Origin: Fulvia fulva
Taxonomy: Eukaryota; Ascomycota; Dothideomycetes; Mycosphaerellales; Mycosphaerellaceae
DNA length: 64,000 nt
Assembly (NCBI RefSeq): GCF_020509005.1
Contig: NC_063016.1
Coordinates: forward strand, 5,456,001-5,520,000
Reading direction: 5' to 3'
Shown here: piece after piece, positions 58,001-64,000 of the stretch
Numbering within the stretch: the first letter of the stretch is position 1
Layout of the letters: every line of letters begins with the position of its first letter
Made by a program: the position numbers and the translations under genes
The notes under the pieces: generated by a model
Databases searched by the model: none
What the model was told of the DNA's origin: nothing
Seen by the model: only the letters and a program-made list of their open reading frames with translations

Positions 58001-59090
58001 GAGTTGCCTAATGTAGCTAGGCACCTCCGCGGCGTTTGGAGCTGAAGAAACAGGGTGAAGAGAGCTTCAAGCTGTCCAGATTAAATGAGGTAGAACTCCC
58101 TTAGTCCTAGGGGCAGTGGCCTGCTTTGTATATCGTTAGAATGGCCTTGATGAGAGCTTTCGAATGTGTCTTGTTTTGGCGCAGAGATCGATAAGCGCCC
58201 GTAATATACGTGAACCCGATTTAGGTGCCTAATATAGTTATCTCTTTAGGATTATAGTTAAACTGCTTATTTAAGAACTGATCTAGGTCATTAGCTACTA
58301 TCGCGCTTAGTTTGAGGCTATTATCGTTATTATTGTTATCCTCGCGCTCCGTAGATATAATATAGAAGTACTCGGCCCTAGGCCGGTACGTATATATCTC
58401 CTATACGCGCTACGAGACTTCCTAGTATAGACGACTAACCACCCTAGTAAGTAAGGGCGCGCCTAGTGACCTTAGGATAGCTTACGCGTAGGTATATATA
58501 CTTGTTAGTCCGCGGGCCGTGAAATATATATAGTGATCCTAAAAAAAAAAAAATCTGAAATTTTTAGATTCCCGTATCTTCGCCTTATAGAGAGATTCTT
58601 CGTAAATCCTACTTCCTACTAAGGTCGCCTCCTAAATATATATATCTCAGTAGTACCCCTATATACGCCTACTACGTAATTAACCGTTAAAGGTTAACGA
58701 GATTTGACGCGCAAATTTCAGGGTCTAAAGGGGGATCTTAGCTCGTTAATATATCCTCCCCTATTACGAAACTATCCCTATTTTCACCTCCGCTACGCTA
58801 ACATAAACTAAGAAACTATACCTATAAGTTATACGTAAGGAAGGCGGATCCGGCGTAGAGTCAAGTAGTTAGTCTAGAGATATTAAGGAGGTCGTAAGTT
58901 TATTCTATAAGGGGCTAAGGAGGCTAAGTCAAAGTCTAGTCTTTATAGTAAGCCTACTCTTAAATCAAGGATATAGCCTAGAAATTAGTCAAGCACGCTA
59001 GAAACTAGGTACTAGAACTAGAAGCTAGTTAAATCAAGGTCAGAAACTAAAACTACTAAGTAAACTCCTTACGCCTAAGAAAAAAGAAAT
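58001..59090. other. repeat DNA: RIP-poor island, repeated 70-bp segment, poly-A run
   Basis: About 58,030-58,200 keeps normal CpA/TpG and looks little affected by RIP. 58426-58495 repeats 46740-46809. A run of 13 A lies near 58,535-58,548. The stretch 58,980-59,090 has short repeated words (TAGAAACTA, TAGTCAAG). No gene. Confidence 0.5.
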
Positions 59091-62000
59091 AATGAAGTCC
59101 TGTCCCTCCTTTAACCTAAATCCTAGTGAATTTAGCTATCTCCTCCGTAGTAAGGTTATAAGGTAGTACCTATAGTCTCGTCGGCTTAGATTCTAGTTCC
59201 AGAAGTATAGTAGCTCTATTAATGCCTATTAGAAGTATATCGTCATCCTCTTCGTCTTTAGATTTAGACGTAGTAGGTCTATTCTTGTTCGGAAGATCGC
59301 CTTTTTCGACATTCGCAATATCAACCCTATTCTCTAGCGCTATAATATCTTTAGCTTTAGGAAGATTAAGCTCCGGGTCCGGTCTTAACTATAGGATTAG
59401 CTTCAGGTTCTCTCGGGCTTATATACCCTTTAACCTCGTACTATTAAGCTCTTTAAGGACGTATATATCAAACTCCGAGTATACCTTAGCTATATAATAC
59501 GGCCTAAGCTAGCGGTAGCTAATCTTTCTAGATAGGTTATCCTTATACGGCTTGTCGAACTTGACTATAAGATCCCCGACCTAGAACCCCTAGAAGTTAA
59601 TACTACGTTTAGTATCGAAGTATTCCTTACTTAGGGTACGAAGCCTTACTCTCCGTAACTATAACTCCTAAAGACTTATGTCCCGTACCTATAACTAACG
59701 CGCCCGAATAGCTAATAGCTCCTCCGTCAATCTAATAGATCCCTATTTATAGTTCGCCTATATTAGGTATTCTACCTCGATCGGGAGAATAGTACAATAG
59801 CTATATAGGACCTCCGCCGGCGTTATACCCGTAACTCTAGATACCGTAGTTCTATTAGCCTAAAGCACCGTAGTAATCTATCGTTCCTAGGACTTATAGG
59901 TGTTCTTAGTAAGCTTAGCTAATATAGCTAGAATAGGTCAATATCCTACTTCTATTATTATATTTAACTACGGATAGTAGGGTAAGATCCGGATATACTT
60001 AATACCTATACTAATAAGTATCCTCTCTATCTCCCCTTTGTTAATACTAGCGTTATTAAGCACAATCTTATAGTAGTATCTATACCGGCTAAATACTATC
60101 TCGTATAAGAACTTAGTAATCGCCCGCAAATTTAGAGGCTTCCGTACGACCTTCGCCTTAATCTACCTACTTAGAGCTTCTCGGGCGATAAGTAAGTACC
60201 CGTTTCTATATATATAGACGGGATCGTAGTACTACCTCTCTTCTATAACCTACTAAGTCGATAAGTGTATTTCTCCTACTCTCTAGTTGCCTTCGCGAAA
60301 GTTATAAGGAGTATAAGTCCTTACCTAATTCGATTCGTCGGAGAAGTAGCCCTCCTAGTAATACCGGCTAGTAATAAGATTATATACTAGCTCTATACTC
60401 CGGTGACTATACTTTTTATAACAGTATATTACGATCTCTTTCTAAGCATTATTATTGTCTACTACTAGCTACATCGGTACACCCTTTCGCCGCTAATAAA
60501 ACAAGAGCTTGTCTCTTAAGTAGTACCGAGGACTCTTCTTAACAAGGTTTCGATACTCAGCCCGGGTGACCCCTTCCGGTCGTATTCGATATACTAGAAT
60601 ATAAGCTATAAGCTCGGAATTGTTACTATACTAGGGTTCGAGGAGTCGTTTACGCTCTGGAATAACGAGGAAAGTGTTAACTAGCTCGGCGTAACGGAAG
60701 AATTTGTCGTTAATTATCTTATTAATATTATCGTTAGGTTCCGTAAGCTCCTTAGCTATAGGTAGTTTACGAGATAGTAAATCCGGTCCGGAGTACTTCT
60801 TCCTATCGACATACCTTACTTCAAAGGTAAATAGCCGGATCTAAGTATCCTACCTTACTATTATAGAGTTTAGAATGTCGGATACTAGCCGATTTAACTA
60901 CTATACTAGCGTTTTAGTATTAACTTCGAGGATAAAGTCTACTCCTACGAGGTAGCGCTACACCTTCTTAAGGCCCTTTAGTACTCCGAGGCACTCCCGC
61001 TTTCCTACGTCGTACTTAGCCTCGTTTACGTTCTAGGTGCCGCTCTTATACCTTACTAGGTGTCTTCGCCGAGTGTTATCTAGTAATTCCTACAATATTA
61101 CACAACCCTACCTACAACTACTCGCGTTAATAGAAACGAAGATCCTACTAGCTCCTAGGGCGTAGGAGATAGTTATTAACGCTAGTGTTGTTACTAAGAA
61201 TCTTACTAGGTTCTCTTTCGAGAACTACTTATTCTTAGTCTAGACAAACTCGACGTCCTTCCTTAAAAGCTTATATATTAGCCGAGCGATGATTACGAAC
61301 TAGGGGATCTAAATCCGGAAGTAAATATAGATCCTAATATAAACTCGAACGTCCTTTACGTACTTTAGGGTTAGCTAGTTTAAGATCTTAGCTACTACCT
61401 TAGGATCTAGATAGCGGCCGCTCGGGCTACTAATATAGCCTACGATCTTTAGGGTCTTATAAAGCCACTACGACTTCTCCCCTACGACTATCGCTCCGGC
61501 CCTCTCTAGGTCCGTAAGAATAAGATTAAGGGATATAATATGTTCTACGACCTATCGTCGAAGGCTAGGCTCTACCTTAGCGTTACTATAATCCTTAGTA
61601 GGACCTTTTACGCCAATATCGTTAAGAAATAGTTTTGCTCAGTAAGAAATATAGTCTATTAACACCTTAGTTACTACCCGTACGAACTGAGTAACTAAGT
61701 TCGTTATACTCTATAGTAACGTTATATACCGTATAAGCCTAAGAGGCGTTATAAAGGCCGTTAAGTCTCGGCTACTTTCGTTAAGCGTAATCTAGTCGTA
61801 CCCCGAAAACAAGTCTATTAAAGAGGCTACTCTATACCTAGTAAAGTCTTCCGAGAACCCGTCCGTATCTAGGGGAATGTTCGTATCTCTTATCGTCACC
61901 TCGTTTAAGAGTATAGCGGAGTTAATCAACCTATATAGTATAGCTTTACTATTTAGCTCGACGTTCTTCGCTACTAAGAACTTAGCATTTGTATAAGTAC

Positions 62001-64000
62001 CTTAACTATACTTAAGAATTATGTTCTTAATTCGAGCGCGGATTATCTATTCTATAATCGCTCGTAAGCTTAGGTATAACCAAATATTCCGCGTCTACTA
62101 CGGTTTATACGTAATCGTCGTGATCTTCTAAGGAAGTATAACATTATACCTAATCTACCGTATATAGCTAAAATCCTACGCTAGGACATCTTCTCGGTTA
62201 AAGAGCATTTTATTAAACATCTGTCTTTCCTTAGCCGATAGAGCGATACTAACCTTAATACTAGCGAGCCTTTTAGGTATAATCCTCGAGCCGCGCTCGA
62301 TACTAGAGAACTTTTTAATAAGATACCTCCTATCGAACGGGCCTTGCCCTACTAGCATTAGAGATTCCTAGTAAAGGGCCTTCCGCTTCTAATCTATATT
62401 ACTATCTACTTTCGACTAAGGCCTCTCGTAAACGCTCGTATTAGTAGGTCTTTTCTTATTAGCTTTTCGCTTATATATAGTAAATATGTATAGTATCCTA
62501 ATACCGGGTCTATATAACCCTACGTCTCATTTCTAAGCCTACCTATCGATCTAGCCCTGTTTTAGGATCTCCGTACACTAGTCGCCCTATACAGAGTATA
62601 TATTTATAATGACCTACTCTCCTAGAGCGTTAGTAGTCACCTTAGCGCTTAAGTATTAGCGGTTCCCGAGTAGTCCTAGTAATTTCTTTGAATACGGGCT
62701 AAGGTCGAGGACATTTTCTCTTTATTATAATACGGGGCCGCGGTAGTTCTTAAAGTAGTCGAAGACAGTCGTGTCTATAGGCTTAGGTTTTAGCTTCGTT
62801 ATACCTTCTTATCGATATAGATACGCCGTATTATTAGAACACTCCGCCCCTAATATATTTGCTAAGGTCTCCCCGACTAGACTCGAAAAGCGGACTTGTT
62901 TTAAAACCGGACTTCTAATGCTTATAGCGGGTAAACTACCGTGAATTAACCCGCGTTCGTATTTTTCGAGGACTATAGAAGTTCTTAAAGAGTTTTGTAC
63001 TTATTAGTACCTATAATAGCCGTAAATATTATACTTTTACCTTTCCTACTAGTAATTATTCCCTCCTATAATCTATCGTCGTAGTTGCGGTCTATTAGTC
63101 GTACCTTCCTATACTAAGGGCGGCTAAGGATCGTAGGCGAATCTAGATTAGCGGAGACAAACAGATCGATCTAGTAGTATATACTAAACACCTAAGTATT
63201 AAGCTTTAAAATTACCCCCTTGAACTTTACTCTTCTATACGCTCCTCGAAAGGACAAGTAGGCGCTAGGTACGATAGGCAAGCTAAACTTATATACTATC
63301 CTCGGGCTAATAATATTGACTTTAGATTCCTCGTTAAGTAGGGCTCGAGTCTAACCTTTACTAGTCCTAACCTCGGTAACTACCTAAGGGCTAGGTACTA
63401 TTATAAAATCGTCTAGTATACTAGAGAGACCGATCTTTTCAATATTCTCGTATAACTCGGCGGTAGTAACAGCATCCTTACTATATAATATCTTTAAGAA
63501 CATACCTATAAAGCGAGCTTAATAATTATCCCGAAAGACTTCTTTATTAGCCTCTTCTTCCTCGTCTTTATAGGTAGCGACATAACTCGTACGGACTTTA
63601 GTCCCTTCTTAGCTAGCTAACTTACGGACGGTAGTAAGCTTAGACTATAGATTAGGGGTATTTACTACTCTTCTATATAAGGTAGTCTTAAACTAGCGAC
63701 TATACCGAAACTAGTCCCGGGTATTAACGTTTAGAAACGTAGTCTAAAGGATTTAATTAATCTAAAAGGTCACTCCCTCCTCCTTAGTAACGGGTCTATC
63801 TCTAGTACCGTACTATCGGACGTAGTTATTGATCCTTATCGTCTTCGTATTCTATAGCCGTTTACGCTATACGAATAGGGTATTAATAGGCCCTACCGGC
63901 TATTCTAAGGGCGTAGGCCTTGACTTAGCTCGAGGCTTAGGTATCCTTCTTCTAAGAGTCTCCTCTAACGCTACCGTTAACTAGCTTCTACTAGCCCTAG
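59091..64000 (-). mobile_element. RIP-degraded Ty3/Gypsy-like retrotransposon, a second family, runs off the right edge
   Basis: Minus-strand translation with many stops gives, from right to left: gag/protease-like sequence (64,000-62,400), a segment ending in SAKERQMFNKMLFNREDVLA (62358-62176), reverse transcriptase (about 62,100-61,300, with FSGYDQITL and FLNDIGVKG at the active site, where one Asp has become Asn), RNase H (about 61,200-60,900), integrase (about 60,750-59,900) and a C-terminal region (KFDKPYKDNLSRKISYR near 59,540). The RT type differs from both chromoviruses in this window. No LTR was identified on the left. Confidence 0.72.

Noticed and set aside
59222..59497. 91-codon plus-strand open frame in the RIP block
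   Set aside because: Antisense to the retrotransposon pol remnant; Ser/Leu-rich composition comes from the complement of degraded coding sequence.
43862..64000. Centromere or CRISPR-like array
   Set aside because: No short regular spacer-repeat pattern exists; the content is identifiable, decayed transposons, and repeat content alone does not show a centromere.

Overview
This window is nuclear DNA of a filamentous ascomycete (Pezizomycotina, most likely a dothideomycete; this placement is inferred from gene style and not tested by a database search). The evidence is short 50-80 nt introns with GTAAGT-like donors and CTGAC/CTAAC branch sites, a HET-domain gene, a deuterolysin, a fused NUP98-NUP96 precursor, and repeats carrying the mark of repeat-induced point mutation (RIP).

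Positions 1 to 35,640 are gene-rich. In order they hold: the 3' end of a membrane protein gene; a secreted deuterolysin (M35) metalloprotease; two small proteins; a protein kinase A catalytic subunit; an ACSF2-type acyl-CoA synthetase; a small coiled-coil protein; a secreted Asp/Lys/His-rich protein built of repeated exons; a sugar transporter broken by one in-frame TGA; an epoxide-hydrolase-like alpha/beta hydrolase; a HET-domain protein; a kinesin-14 (KAR3/KlpA type); a PlsC-type lysophospholipid acyltransferase; a Ser/Thr-rich wall or GPI-type protein; and a 2,030-residue self-cleaving NUP98-NUP96 nucleoporin precursor. I rebuilt the exon structures by hand; frames close in every case except the transporter. 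No operon-like or biosynthetic cluster logic links these genes.

Positions 35,800 to 37,320 are a transition zone: five diverged ~280-bp tandem units with internal inverted repeats, then a 15-bp minisatellite. Immediately beyond it lies a complete, apparently young Ty3/Gypsy chromovirus on the minus strand (37,571-43,861). It has 520-bp LTRs that look identical, a 5-bp ATATA target duplication, gag, pol with a chromodomain, and a textbook -1 frameshift signal (GGGAAAA, 5-nt spacer, hairpin) joining gag to pol. Its primer binding site does not begin with TGG but matches the LTR leader, suggesting Tf1-like self-priming.

Positions 43,862 to 64,000 are a RIP-degraded graveyard with no intact gene. 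It contains a Fot1/pogo-type DNA transposon with 70-bp inverted ends and TA duplications, a chromovirus remnant, two Tad-like LINE copies lying tail to tail as a 1.48-kb inverted repeat, and a third, different LTR retrotransposon running off the right edge. Many Gln and Trp codons in these remnants have become stops. The fresh chromovirus therefore sits on the border between gene-rich DNA and old repeat DNA, where a chromodomain integrase would be expected to land.
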